Shown here: positions 24,302 through 36,221 of the stretch, in pieces | How the letters are laid out: each line of letters starts with the position of its first letter | Numbering within the stretch: position 1 is the stretch's first letter | From: Saccoglossus kowalevskii | Lineage: Eukaryota > Hemichordata > Enteropneusta > Harrimaniidae | Assembly (NCBI RefSeq): GCF_000003605.2 | Contig: NW_003151755.1 | Span: 40,840-104,839 of the forward strand | Reading direction: 5' to 3' | Length of the DNA: 64,000 bases | Notes under the pieces: model-generated | What the model was told of the DNA's origin: nothing | What the model saw: only the letters and a program-made list of their open reading frames with translations | Database searches by the model: none | Made by a program: the position numbers and the translations under genes

Positions 24302-27300
24302 GTTTACTGAATATAAGTAACTTATTGTTGTTGGTAACTATGGTGACAGGTAGATGTGTGTTTTGAGACCTTACTAATTGTCTTTATAGCCACATGGCAA
24401 CCATGTGGTACCCACATGTGGATGAATTTGTGATTGACATTTTGATGTAGTTAATGTTCATATGAAAACCAATGCGACTAACAGGTGTTTGTTTATATAA
24501 AAGTATTTACAATATTTATACTTACATTTTACTTGCTGTTAGGTTTTATATATCGACCAAGATACAATATACCCTACAATTAAAACTTAATAACAGCTAG
24601 TAAAACAAAAAAATAGTCACAAATAAACAAACATAGCAAGAAAAGAAAAAAAAACATAATTTTGTTTTTTTTAATGTAGCCTATATCGATGTATTTTACT
24701 GAGCTATTTACTAAATAATGGTGTTTTTTTTGAAAAATATCATTCTTATGCTAACCCTTGAATGAAAATAACAAGAAACAAAATACAATTCAGAAAAGGA
24801 TAAAAAAATCATTAAAATTGGTTAAATCCACCAGATCTATCGTCCAATCAAAACCTGTTCTAAAAATAGAACAGCCAGGTGTACAGCAATTAATATTCAG
24901 ATATATTCTAATGATTGGATTGTACCAGGTGCTGTAATTGGTAACTAGGGCCATACCATCTGGTTTGTAAGGGAGCAGGGTGTATAAACAGCAATTATTA
25001 TTCAGTATAAAAGAGTAAACCTTTCTATAAATCTAATATTTGGGATAATATAACAAAATGAAGTGAAGAGACATAGACCGTGATTAATGAATTTCCATTT
25101 TTTTATGCATGTTTTTGCCATAATACATGTACGTTTGCTTTTTAAATTCAAATAAAAAAATTTCTTTATAATCTTGTTAGAACTGTCATATTTACCATTA
25201 CTCTGACTAAATTAATTAATTGTCACTGTGGCTACTGTGAAAAGTTTACCACTTGAGGGCTTTTCACAATATTACAGACTGATGACCTTGGACCCATTCT
25301 GCCCTTTGACCCCATGAAGTTTCCATGTTTTCATCCATTTTGCTGTGGACAGTAGAGTGACACTACTCGTGGTTAGATTGGTTGAAATACTATACCTTGA
25401 ACTGAAGATTCTTCAATGTGAGTCATCACATGGCATGCAGTGCTCTGAGTTTGTATTCATAGAACATCAGACAACCAGTATTGTCTTTTTACTTTCAACT
25501 CAAGTTATCCTTGGGTACATGCAAGTACATGTAACCATTCCTTGTGTGCATGTTGTATCTTTTTAAGAACACACACAGAGACTGATGATTTGAACAACAA
25601 TTATTCAGTGACATTTCATTTCAATTGATGTGGCAGCTGAGTAAAATTAACAATTTCTGACAAATTCAGTGAATGTTAGTGTAACCTTTTGAGTGCAAAA
25701 GTTTTGTTTTCAAATTTTGAACATCAAATCAATTTTCCACCAACATTTTGTCCAGACGGAGGATTAAACATTAATTGGCTTGTACTGGAAAGGAGTGTGC
25801 ATTTCATCTTTTGTAGAATTATTGAAAAAACGAGTGTGGTTATTTGTCAGATTATCAGGGTTGAACATTTGAAAATGAGGGTGAGGGGCTAAGAAAATTT
25901 CAAATTCTTAAACACATCTGGAACTGTCTCAGAGGTGAACAGGTAATTTTCATTTAAATTTTGTATCATGATTATGCATATTCGGTTAGAGGTACATTTT
26001 ATTCGGAAACAAATAATAACCATTTTGTTTTTATTAATATAGATGATGCTTCCACACTAATATATTGCCTAATTCAGTTGAACATTTGCACACAAATAGA
26101 TTATACCATTGGTTGTGCTTTGTGATTTGATTAAATTTGGATAATTAACTGCCATTTTGTCTAAAATCTTAAAATCACAGATTGTATAAATGTGTCCAGA
26201 ACCATTTCCCAAAAATAAACAAAACTTTGTATCATGATCATCAAAAATGGCCAACTAGTGATTATTTTTTTAATGGTATCCATTGTATGTTCCAGTCATA
26301 CTGCTTTGAAATTGACAGATGAACCCTTTTGGTAGATATGTACATCTACTGAACATTGAAATCGACTATAAGTAAACACAACAACTGTGGATTGCCAGTG
26401 CGTATTCGATTTAATTTTCCTTCATTTTCATATTGTTGATGCTGCAAATTATGGTACCCCTCTGCCCTGCATAAGATCTAATTTCATTACGTGCCAATAA
26501 TTGCGTTGGTTAGTCCCTTATAATATTGTTTCATGGACTTAATCCCTAAACTATCTAAGCAAACCATATTTGGAATAAGATATCTAATGACATTATACTA
26601 TTTATGGAAGCAGTTTACATACCAACTAAGAGGCCCTACAGTTGACATCTTTCCCTCCAAAATCTTCTACTCTATCAAGTTTAACAAATATCCTCCAAGT
26701 TTCAAACTAGAAAGTTGAAAAACAGTTAAAAATTGTTGTTTCTTTTAATTTTCACCCTTTTTATGAAAATTATTGTTTTTGAAAATTCTTTTTACAAACA
26801 ATGTGTCATCACGTTAAAACGTCTGTCAGCTGATGTCATGTTCTATTCTTGGGTTTTAATGTCACATGGCGTCTACACAAGGTATAGTTCTGCGACATAG
26901 ATTTACTGCATACAAAATGTAAGTTTATTTACCTCACTTTTCACTGTACATCAACAGTTTTGTCATTTCTTCATATTACCAGTACAATTGTATAGCAAAA
27001 GTTTGACATTTCTCAGACTTTACAAACCATGTTCTCGGTTTTATCATGTGTATATAGTAACTTTACTCATCCTCGTAGTGTATGTTATTTGTCTTCAATC
27101 TATTCACATTACTGATCATTTTTTCATCAGCTTTGTTAGCTTTCTTGCAGTATCTGTTTATTCAATCCCTTTTTAGACTGTTTGCTCTTATCATATGCAG
27201 TCAATACCACCCCATCCTCTTTGCTTTGTTTACTCTTGCTGCCATTTTTGTTTACATATCTTTGCTTCTTCTGATATTTTTACCCAATAAACCATGTTAA

Positions 27301-29394
27301 GGTGCACATTAAGATTTTTCGTTGACTCGGAGTAATTTTCGCACTTTATCTTTGAATTCTCTGACATTAGTAAAGCTACACATGACTGAGGACATGGAAC
27401 CAGGTTTCCATGACAACTGATTGAAGACAAGTTATTATCATTTCAGTTTATGTTTATTTTTCGGCAGAGTCATCTTCTGCATTTTTTTTTTCAATTCTCT
27501 CTATATTAAAAATAAGTTGGTAGTTTTATTTTCATGTTTGTTAGACTTTACATAGCCTATTGTGTATGTTTCAAATAAAATTAAATAATACCCTGTCCCA
27601 TCTGAATAGTGTCTACTCACTGATATTGGGATTTCAAGCAACATGGCTTTTTTTCAAATAAGGTAATCGTGATGAGAATTTAAAAGATACTCAAACTGTT
27701 CTTTTTTATATCTGTGTATCATATGTCTTACTACTGTTCTATTCTATGGAATTTGCATTAACACTTAATAAGGAACCCAGATCGCTAAAAACTTCAAATA
27801 CTTTGTAGTTAAAATGTCAAAAGGTCTTTTTGAGTGACCTAGCTCGGTGTGATTTCTCAATGTTAGGTCACCCTAACTTAATTGTAATTCTAGTGTTTAT
27901 TGATTCTTTCAATTGACATTTAACCTACCATTGCTATACTCCTACAGCTGATGTCACTTCTTACTGTCTTCAGATTTCAGAATCGTTGCACTGAAGCTTC
28001 AGGTCATTGTCCTCTCTATATCTCGCGCATATTATGCAAAAAGTGATGGGAGTTTGTCTGAAACTGGGAACGTTTCAAAATACCAGGTTCATAATCACTT
28101 GTTTTTCAAGCGTCAACAACATCTGTTTTACACATAGATAACATCATTTCTGCTTGGTCTTTAGTTAAATGATGAACAATTAACCTTAAACATTACTTCA
28201 ATAATAGCATTATACCAGCAGTTCAATTGCTTGAATACTTGTATGTTGTTCTGATTGGTTGAGGACGTATTTTTAATTATGCAAGCCATGGTGAAATACA
28301 CCATATACCACAGAAAGGATGGGCAGGATAATGCATCATTTACTCTGGATGAAACATGTCATAGTCGCTCCTCGTTTTACGAATAGATGAAATCATTTCT
28401 GTAATCAGCAATTTCTTACAGAATAATAACATAGAAATATACAGGCCTTACAATTGTGTAGCATTGCAAAACTATTCATCCGACAACCAGTTTGGCACTA
28501 CTATGGTAGTTTCATGCAGGAGTGAATTCTACACATGATCTTATTGCATAACCATACATTGATTTCCTGAAATGCATACTAATTAAGTAAATTATCACTG
28601 GTTAAAGTTATTGAAAAACATTGTGCACAGTTTTGAGCAATATAATTAGAGTGAAATATAAACGAGCCTCTGCATTCTCCTGAATTTCGTAACCTATTCA
28701 AGTGTGTATGAGATGTCCTTATTCAGGTAAAACTATGTCGTTGTCTTGGAATGTATTTCAGATTGTTGGACATTGACCTGTTCATGGGAGAAAAAAATGT
28801 CAACTTAATCTGTTTTTCAACAAAAAGGGATTATGAGAGTACAGTAGCTGCGACATGTCTGTCAATACAGCCATGTCACCTTCTCCAGTATGATATAATA
28901 AAGTGTCTGTGTTATTGTCTGTTTCCGTGGTTACTTTATTACTACAGCAATCAGTACACTTCTCTAAAGTGCTTACCATTGGCGTAATTCATTCAAATGA
29001 GTTATGTACCGGTTTGAAGAGTCCAGACACTTTTGACATGTACACGTATACTAATTTACTATTGGTGTGTTCTACTATGACGTGACGATATTATCTGTTA
29101 GGTATATGTAATAAGTCATCACAATGTACGTGTTCCATCGTGCAAACTCAAGTCTTGAAAGCTGTATCCAGTTCATAACAGTTTTTTTTTAAATGTTTTT
29201 GTGCCAGGCGACAGTTCCGGACATTGAATGTCACTGACTTTTTTTTGTAAGTGCACATTGCAAGTGCTAGTGCTGACACATAGTGCATTTTGCCACAGAA
29301 GTCATATTCATGTTTGGGACTACATGACAGGGCTGTGTGGCCATCTCTCTATCAAATGGCAATTTAATGCGCTATCCTGGCGTCAACCTGGCTC
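24302..29394. other. Probable intron 1, right part; no gene seen
   Basis: AT-rich sequence with chance open frames only. A short hairpin gtgaaaag..cttttcac lies near 25238-25270. No coding exon joining the reading frame was recognised here, though short exons could be missed. Confidence 0.45.
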
Positions 29395-29614
29395 GGTCGA
29401 ACACAAGCACCTGCAGACCTTAACCAAGGTTCCCCCAAAGTCGCATTCGTTAGTGAATGAATCTCGGCCTGTGGAATTGGCCTTCCCATTGAGTCTGTGC
29501 CACACTCACCCAGGGTAGGGGTTGACCCTTTGATGTTCAGCCTAAGGTAGGATTTGAACTTGGGTCTACCGATCATGAATCTGATGCGACAACCACTATG
29601 CTACCAGTGACTGG
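29395..29614 (-). mobile_element. tRNA-derived SINE, copy 1
   Basis: Read on the - strand, the element begins ccagtcactggtagcatagt, which contains an A box (tggtagcatagtgg). About 45 bases later comes a B box (agttcaaatcc), the spacing of a tRNA-like RNA polymerase III promoter. A body of about 150 bp follows and is shared with the copy at 59747, ending near tgttcgacc. No coding capacity. It lies about 100 bp upstream of the second coding exon. Confidence 0.82.
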
Positions 29615-29715
29615 TAATAACAGTTTTTGCATCTACCTTTAATAGAGTTATGGATGTTAATATTTTTTTGAAATTAATGTTGATCATTTTTGTTATTTTT
29701 TATTGTTTACTATAG

Positions 29716-29806
29716 AACCTGGCAGCCCAAGCTCTGCTAGGAGGAGGGAGGTGCTAGAAAGGGAAGGTAAAACAACAAGAAGAAAATACCAACAGTCAGA
29801 GGAAAG
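29716..29806 (+). CDS. SVIL: Supervillin-like exon 2
   Basis: The acceptor is a T-rich tract ending tatag and the donor is aaag|gtaaat. The frame starts two bases in and reads PGSPSSARRREVLEREG, then KTTRRKYQQSEE; the last two bases pair with the first base of the next exon as AGG (Arg). The other two frames contain stops. The basic, polar sequence continues smoothly into the next exon. No domain is recognised. Confidence 0.75.
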
Positions 29807-30314
29807 GTAAATTTAATCTTTTAAATCAGTTGTACTATTCAGTCACGCATTTAACTCCAGCTCTGTGATTTGCTCAAATATGTGCACAACACGTTTAGAG
29901 ACAAAAAAACTGGTACTGTAGGTGGTACTGTAGGACTGAATGTCCATGCAGCATCCAGAGTTTTCATAAATGGCTCTGATTATTAAGAATTACTATTTGA
30001 TTTATGGTACTTCCATATTTGAGTAGTTGGTGTCCCAGTGTGACCTCGTTCCAAATCGTTAAATTTCAGGACAATATCGTAAATTTTCCATTTTTAGTGA
30101 ATATTTTCGTTGTTTTTTGTAAAAATTGATATCATATTGACTTTGAAACCTACTAGCCCAATTTTTTGTTCAATATGTCTTTGACTGTGAAGTCTGTCTT
30201 TATCAGGGAGGAAGTAGCAAAACAACAATAATATGGGATATTATGCAAATTAGATTTGTTACTGTAGAACAGGGTGTTCTAAATCAAAATATTTATTTGC
30301 TTTTTTCATTTCAG
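29807..30314. other. Intron with degenerate dispersed-repeat copy
   Basis: Within the intron, about 30047-30200 resembles the 0.57 kb dispersed repeat (tagtgaatattttcgtt, tttttgtaaaaattgatat) but is diverged and lacks both ends. Confidence 0.45.
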
Positions 30315-30403
30315 GAAACAACGTATAAAGAACATTTCGTCATCATCTTCTGATACAGACACCGACAGTGAATACAGCGTTGATGAAGAAATGTCACGTA
30401 CGG
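30315..30403 (+). CDS. SVIL: Supervillin-like exon 3
   Basis: The acceptor is ttttttcatttcag and the donor is acgg|gtaaag. It reads KQRIKNISSSSSDTDTDSEY, then SVDEEMSRT: a serine/aspartate acidic patch, a probable casein kinase 2 type phosphorylation cluster by composition. The single left-over G joins TT of exon 4 as valine. Phases match on both sides. Confidence 0.8.
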
Positions 30404-32413
30404 GTAAAGTTCCGTTTTCAGTATTTTTGCATCGCAAAAAACTGGGAACTGACTAACCATCTACTTCACTAAGCTAACATCCTTGTAATGAATTCATGCA
30501 ACATAAAGAAGTCTGCTACTTAATAAGTGCTTTTCAGATAAAAATGTCCATTTTCCCAAAATTTGAAAAAAATGCCCAAAAATTTGAATTACAATTTTAT
30601 TTTTCATAAATTTCATCTAGAAGTGACAAATTGGTTAACCTTTTCACTACAAGACTTTCTCGCCCAAATTTTTCTGCAATTTTTCTTTTATATTCTTCAA
30701 TATTTCTGGAAATAAACCATAATTTTACAGCCAACAGACAAAATTTTAGTAAATTTTCAGTTTTTACTCTAAAAATTAGCTATTTTTGTTCTAACGGGGC
30801 TATTTCACAAATTTGTGATAAAAAGAAAGAACTGGTGGTGGATGATTAAAATTATGATATAATATAATTCAGAGAAAGGATTTTTTCTTTATTATAATTT
30901 CACAAATGTAATATGAGGCACTGCCAAGTAAACTACATAATATATATATTCGTATTCACTCAAGTTGCCAGTGTATATGCAAAGTTATGTAATTTCCCAT
31001 ACCTCACTCTGGCTGTTTTGTAAAACAATTGTTCAAAATACAGAAATAAATCATCAAATTAAAAATGTAATATGGTTACATTTTGACTTCAACATTACAT
31101 GACATACCATATATGCTCTATTAGTAGTGCATACACGTTACACGTTATTAAGATATTTCTATGGTAAAAATAATGATTTACGATTTGGGTTTCCATGTGG
31201 TATATGTTGAGAAACGCTTCTAATAGAGCAAATGCGATACTTTAAAACCATTTATTTTTACTGACATTTAATTTCATTATTTTGATGTTTTGGACATATT
31301 CATGAAATTGTCAAGGAAACAATGAGTTTTCTAGTTATTTTACATATTCATGTAGATTTAATTTAGCGGATTTTACTTTTCAGTGAAAATAGCGAAATTA
31401 AAAACCTGTGAATAATTAATGCATTTACGGTAATGTTCAAATTTTTTCAAAAAAAAATTGACAAAAATTTTGAGAGTACATGTTACAGATTTTCAATAAG
31501 TAGCATTTTTCTTTTGTGTCACCTCCTTGGCATGTAGAACCTTGTAGCGTAGTGCATGTGTGCATACATAGTTTTCATGACAACTACAATACAAATTGAG
31601 TATATAGTTATTTTGAGCGTGTTCATACTACAAGGCTTGGTGTAACTACTTTATTTGGTAGTACATTTCATGCATTCTCAACTTTACATATCTAGTAATT
31701 ATATGTGAACTGTCCAGCCTCAAGGTTGTAGATATAACATGCCCATCCCAATGTAATGTTTACAGAAATTGGACATTAATAATTTAAAGGCCCTTTGTGT
31801 GCTGTTTGAATTTTTCTGTGAGCACACAATGCATTTTACACAAGTTTGTACACTGCTGTGAGTCCCATATTGACTGAGATGTGGCGTAATGACCACTGCC
31901 CTTTAATTAAAACATTCAAATCGTTGAAGGAAACTTTGGAAATAGACACTTTCCCCTTTGAAAAAAAAGAGGTAAATTTTTATTAGGTTATTTACAGGGG
32001 CAGACAAATTTTGTAACTAGTTCAGCCAGCCAGTCTTTAATTTAATCCCTGTGTCGTTGTGTCAGTTATATATAATTTTGCAAAAAGTGAAAGTAAACAA
32101 TTGTATTCAATAAAATTATTGACTTCTCATTTAGATTGCAATGATTTGACAAATTTTCACGGTAGATTTCTTTCCTATTTAGAAATTTGAAGCAGAAAAT
32201 CTAAAAAATGTTGGAATCCTTCAAATAAAATATGCCTGTCATAAACTCGAGACAAACTTAAAAATACATTTGCTGCTCTGTCGTGTACGATGTGGGTTCC
32301 ATGCCTCGTATGCATATGTGAAATGTATCCGTTTGAATGTGTACAATATAATGACTGCAGTGCTTCATGGGTAATCACTTTATTGAAGTGAAATTTGTTA
32401 ATTTCTTTTACAG
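30404..32413. other. Intron with piggyBac-like MITE
   Basis: AT-rich intron of 2.0 kb. Besides the MITE at 30635, about 31235-31434 shows loosely inverted 'tttattttta..ctgacattt / cagtgaaaatagcgaaat' words like the TACTGT elements, too diverged to delimit. Confidence 0.6.
30635..30849. mobile_element. piggyBac-like MITE, copy 1 (diverged)
   Basis: It aligns along its length with the element at 34967: left ttaaccttttcacta, middle tatattcttcaatatttctg and ggctatttc, right aactggtggtg..ttaa. TTAA stands at both ends. This copy has the more decayed termini. Confidence 0.7.
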
Positions 32414-34034
32414 TTTCTAAGCTAAAAGCCAAGATTACAAGTGAAAAACATGTGGAAACCTCAGCCGAGAAAAGAAGAGCATTATTTGGAGATGTGGGTC
32501 GTAGTTCCAGCAACCCATCAAGCCCTTTGAGAAAAACAGAAGGAAAGTCCTGGCGGGAACCATTTCGTAATGCAGACACTGAACCGGATCGATACCATCG
32601 TAACCGCAATAGAGATGAGTCACATAAGCGGTATTCGCGTTTAACATCTGAAAGGGATTATGACCTTCCGTCTAGTCCAAGGAGACGAATGGGAAGCGAT
32701 TCTTCGGAGTCGTCTGTGTCGCGTAGTGAGAAGGACGTGAAAATTGATAACACATTGAAAGATAGAACCTCCAGCACAGATAGCTACCCAAGGTTAAGTC
32801 CCAGTTATGGAATCATGGACACGCAACGTTCAAAAAGCTTTGATTATGATCATCGGCATTCTCATCTTGATAACAATCATAGGACTAGTGATGAAATATT
32901 ATCAAAATATACGGATGATAGCTTGAAAGATCGGACAAATGATGCTAAATATAACAAAGACCATGTTGATTCTCGTGCGGCACGGAAAGCACTCCTTGAT
33001 AACGCCACGAAGGTAAAGGACGACAGGCATCATAGTAATGATGTGGTTTTAAAATCAACAAGACAGGATCTTATTGACGCTGATTCCAAAACATCAAGGA
33101 CTAAAGATATTGATTATACAACAAGGAGAAACTTAAGTCGAGATGAGGATTTATTGTCACGACGATCATCGAGAGATATTGTGGATCGCTCAGGAAATGA
33201 TACATACTCATCGCGATATGCACGGACTAGAGATAGGACAGATGAGATTCTTATGGCTCGTCTTTCAGATCGTCAAAAATACCGCTCTCAGAAAAAGGAG
33301 GATGAGAAAGAGGATAAAACTCATATTACCACCAATGGAGTCACACCTCCAACTGCTACTGATTTACTTCTTGCAAAACAAGCAGTAGCACCGAAAGAGA
33401 CGGAGCGGGTCATCGCCATGGATACTAAACTTTCTGCGGACTCGTCTGAGGATAGCGATGCTCGAGCACAACGAATTGCAAAATATAAAGAACAACGACG
33501 GAAACAGTTATCTGAAAAATATGGAATTGTGGGTAGTTTAGATTCTACAGCTGATGATCTTCCAAGTCGAAGACTTCGCTATTCAAAACGAAGCAATACA
33601 GATTTAGGTCTTACTACTGACACGTTGAGAAGAGCGGAGGCTTTGATTGGAAAAGATAAAGAGGATGCACCTTGTGAGACAAGACCACGGAGAATGGCAT
33701 CTGATGTATCAATTCAAAAGTTGGACAAAGATGACTATTCATACTTGAGAAAAAAGTATGGTCTTGAGCGAACTCCGAGTACTGATACTGATACAACATC
33801 GTCCAAAACATCAAGGAATATTGATGAGGATATTGCATCATCACGACGTTCCCGACTAGCCAAGAGTACAAGTTTGCATGATGAATCTCCAGATGTGTTG
33901 CCAAGGAGACGAAGAACAATAGATGTTAGTCCTATTGTCATGGAGACACAAGAGACAGAGAATAAGATAAAAACTGTGGATGATAAAAGCAAAGTTTCAG
34001 CAACCTCAGCAGTAATTGCAGAGGAAAGCCCAAG
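32414..34034 (+). CDS. SVIL: Supervillin-like exon 4 (large, disordered, conserved KYKEQRR motif)
   Basis: A 1,621-nt exon between a good acceptor (tttcttttacag) and donor (caag|gtgaga). It encodes about 540 Ser/Arg/Asp/Lys-rich residues, probably disordered. RIAKYKEQRRKQLSEKYGI near 33472-33528 closely matches vertebrate supervillin (RIARYKAERRRQLAEKYGL from memory) and is the first strong anchor for the gene's identity. A second LRKKYGLE copy of the KYG core occurs near 33745. In supervillin this N-terminal region binds myosin II and F-actin and sits at the plasma membrane; those functions are known for vertebrates and inferred here. In human the motif is near residue 100; here it is near 427 if the candidate start is right. 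Confidence 0.92.
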
Positions 34035-34966
34035 GTGAGAAAGTCTTTACTTTTCAAATAAATTAAGGAATGTAGTAGATGTAGTGATGAAACAAACATG
34101 TGAGCATGAAGGGAAAACTGCTCCTTCCATACGGCAAAACTACCCCTTCGGCCATAGACCAATACGACTCGCTCCTCCATAGGGCAATACTTCCTCCTTC
34201 ATGGGGCATTTTGGCTATTGTGCTTTCAACTTTTTTTTTTGAAAATGAATTAGGAAAATTCATGAAAATGTGCTATACCATAATTTTTTTTGAAAATTAA
34301 ACTGTTCTTTGTATGTGTATAAATAATCTTCAATTAGTTCTGTACCGCCAGAAAAGAGCCAGCATGTGTGACCTTTAGGGGTCATGTATAGGGCATGTTT
34401 CAAAACAAGAAAGTTGGGCGTTCATTTGTAGTTGGCAGTGTGGGTTACATTAAATACAGTAGTCATGCGTGCCATGTAAATACCTTGTGTAGCTCTTAAA
34501 ACTTTATTAGTTTAAAAATAGATGTGGAATCTCTCGCCATACTACTTGCTTTCAGAACATTCCATCTTCTACTGCAAGCAGTACATTATAATGATAGAGA
34601 TTATCTCCCATGATTCTTTGTAAACATTTGCATACTGTCCCATCATGCTTTTCTCTTTCCTTCCTATCAAAATATCACACTCATGATTATATTTCTTTCA
34701 TTTATTTTATCTTTATTCTTTTATCATCTTTTGATGCGACAATCATGATAGATAGGAACTACAAATATTGGCCAAACAGTAGTGACCAGTTACTTGACCC
34801 TAATGCTGTTTACATTGCACCTGCATATGGTAGACTAAATAAAAGGAAGAAAAAGGCTATTTTTTGTACATAACATTTAGCTATGATGCTTATTTGTAAA
34901 ATCCAACCCAATCTTAGTATCCAAATTTGATGTTGTGCCAGGAATTTTATAACTCCAGACGTTGGT

Positions 34967-35195
34967 TTAACCTTTTCACCACCAGTCTTTCTCACCAAAT
35001 TTTTTTTTTGCACTTTTTTTTTATATTCTTCAATATTTCTGGAAATGAACCCTAATTTTGGAGCCAATAAACAAAATTATAATCGATTTTCAGTTTTTAA
35101 AAAAAATTGGCTATTTTTGTCCCAATCTTCTGAAGGAAACAGGACTATTTTGTGAATTCGTTATGAAAAGTAGGAACTGGTGGTGAAAAGTTTAA
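34967..35195. mobile_element. piggyBac-like MITE, copy 2 (best ends), 229 bp
   Basis: The left end TTAACCTTTTCACCACCAG and right end ctggtggtgaaaagtttaa are inverted repeats with one mismatch. TTAA duplications flanking a CC-starting inverted repeat are the hallmark of the piggyBac superfamily. No transposase is encoded. Related copies lie at 30635 and 35791. Confidence 0.78.
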
Positions 35196-35790
35196 TCCAA
35201 TACCAGCCCTGATTGCGTAGTTACTGGGTCAAGGAGTGGATGTCATCTGGTGTACAAATTCGGTGGGGTACATCTCTGTGTGCCATCTTTCAAATCTTAT
35301 TTGTTGATTCAACCCCTACATCACCTGGCCATGTCAGAAACCTGTAATCATGCAGCATTGCCCCAAAGCAGTCATGGTGAAAAAGCAGAAGTACAAAGCT
35401 CATTCATGACTTGTCACACCTACCTACACAGGATAAAAATACTTGAATAGTGTACATCGTCCCTGGACACTAAGAGGTTAATTGTCTAGAAGTATAGAAA
35501 AACAACAAACCAGTCAGGATAGCCCTCTAGGGCGCATAGGTATTTAGTTCACATAGCACTTCTATCAGGGGAATTAAGATATTTAAAACCAATCTTCACT
35601 CAATATCTGATGTATCTATATACATCTGCGAGTTTTCACAAGTTTATGATGTGAAAAAAGCTTGGTATTCAGAGTATTTCAAAGTACAGACAAGACAGCT
35701 TTACAATGTTTGCCGTTCTCTATATAAATTGATTGTCAAATGGCAAATATGATAATTGTAATAATATCCGCAATCAAATCCACTTTAGAA

Positions 35791-35885
35791 TATTTTTGTC
35801 CCAATCTTCTGAAGGAAAGTGCAGACCAAAAAGACTATTTTCTGAATTTGTGATGAAAAGAAGGAACAGGTGGTGAAAAAGTTAA
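35791..35885. mobile_element. piggyBac-like MITE, copy 3 (right part only)
   Basis: It matches the right 90 bp of copy 2: tatttttgtcccaatcttct, gaaggaaa, and the end aggtggtgaaaaagttaa. The left half is missing. It lies 0.6 kb from copy 2 in the same intron. Confidence 0.7.
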
Positions 35886-36137
35886 GCAATGAATCCTCAC
35901 CCTCACCCTCACCCTGTATATCTCGTCCCACATCCCAACTCCTCCATTCTGTAACAGGATTATTTCATTATAGGTTATCACATAGGACATTATGGTTGGC
36001 CATAGCAGCCACTTATCTCCTTATTCTTTTAGTTACTAAGCACATATCTCTGAATGTTGCATGGACTTTTCTGCTTGTGTTCATATAATTATTACTGTCT
36101 ATCTTCTCCTGCATCATTCCACTCTCCATTCCACTAG

Positions 36138-36221
36138 GACTGACAGCAAACCTGAAATTTCTCTGGAAACCAAAGAATTAGTTGAGGCACTCGAAACTCA
36201 GCGAGCTGCTCGCCGAGAAAG
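36138..36221 (+). CDS. SVIL: Supervillin-like exon 5
   Basis: The acceptor is a long pyrimidine tract ending ccactag and the donor is gaaag|gtatcc. It reads TDSKPEISLETKELVEALET, then QRAARRER across the next junction. The charged, helical character (ELVEALETQRAARRERLRQ) suggests a short coiled-coil or helix spanning exons 5 and 6. Phases match on both sides (AG|G = Arg). Confidence 0.85.

Larger units (their letters stand above)
34035..36137. other. Intron with piggyBac-like MITE copies
   Basis: Intron of 2.1 kb. At about 34119-34212 there are four loose repeats of a 'ctcctccatagggcaa' type word. MITE copies lie at 34967 and 35791. The rest is AT-rich. Confidence 0.6.

Noticed and set aside
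35884-35914. ctcaccctcaccctcaccctg as interstitial telomere
   Set aside because: The unit is CACCCT, not the metazoan CCCTAA, and only about three copies occur.
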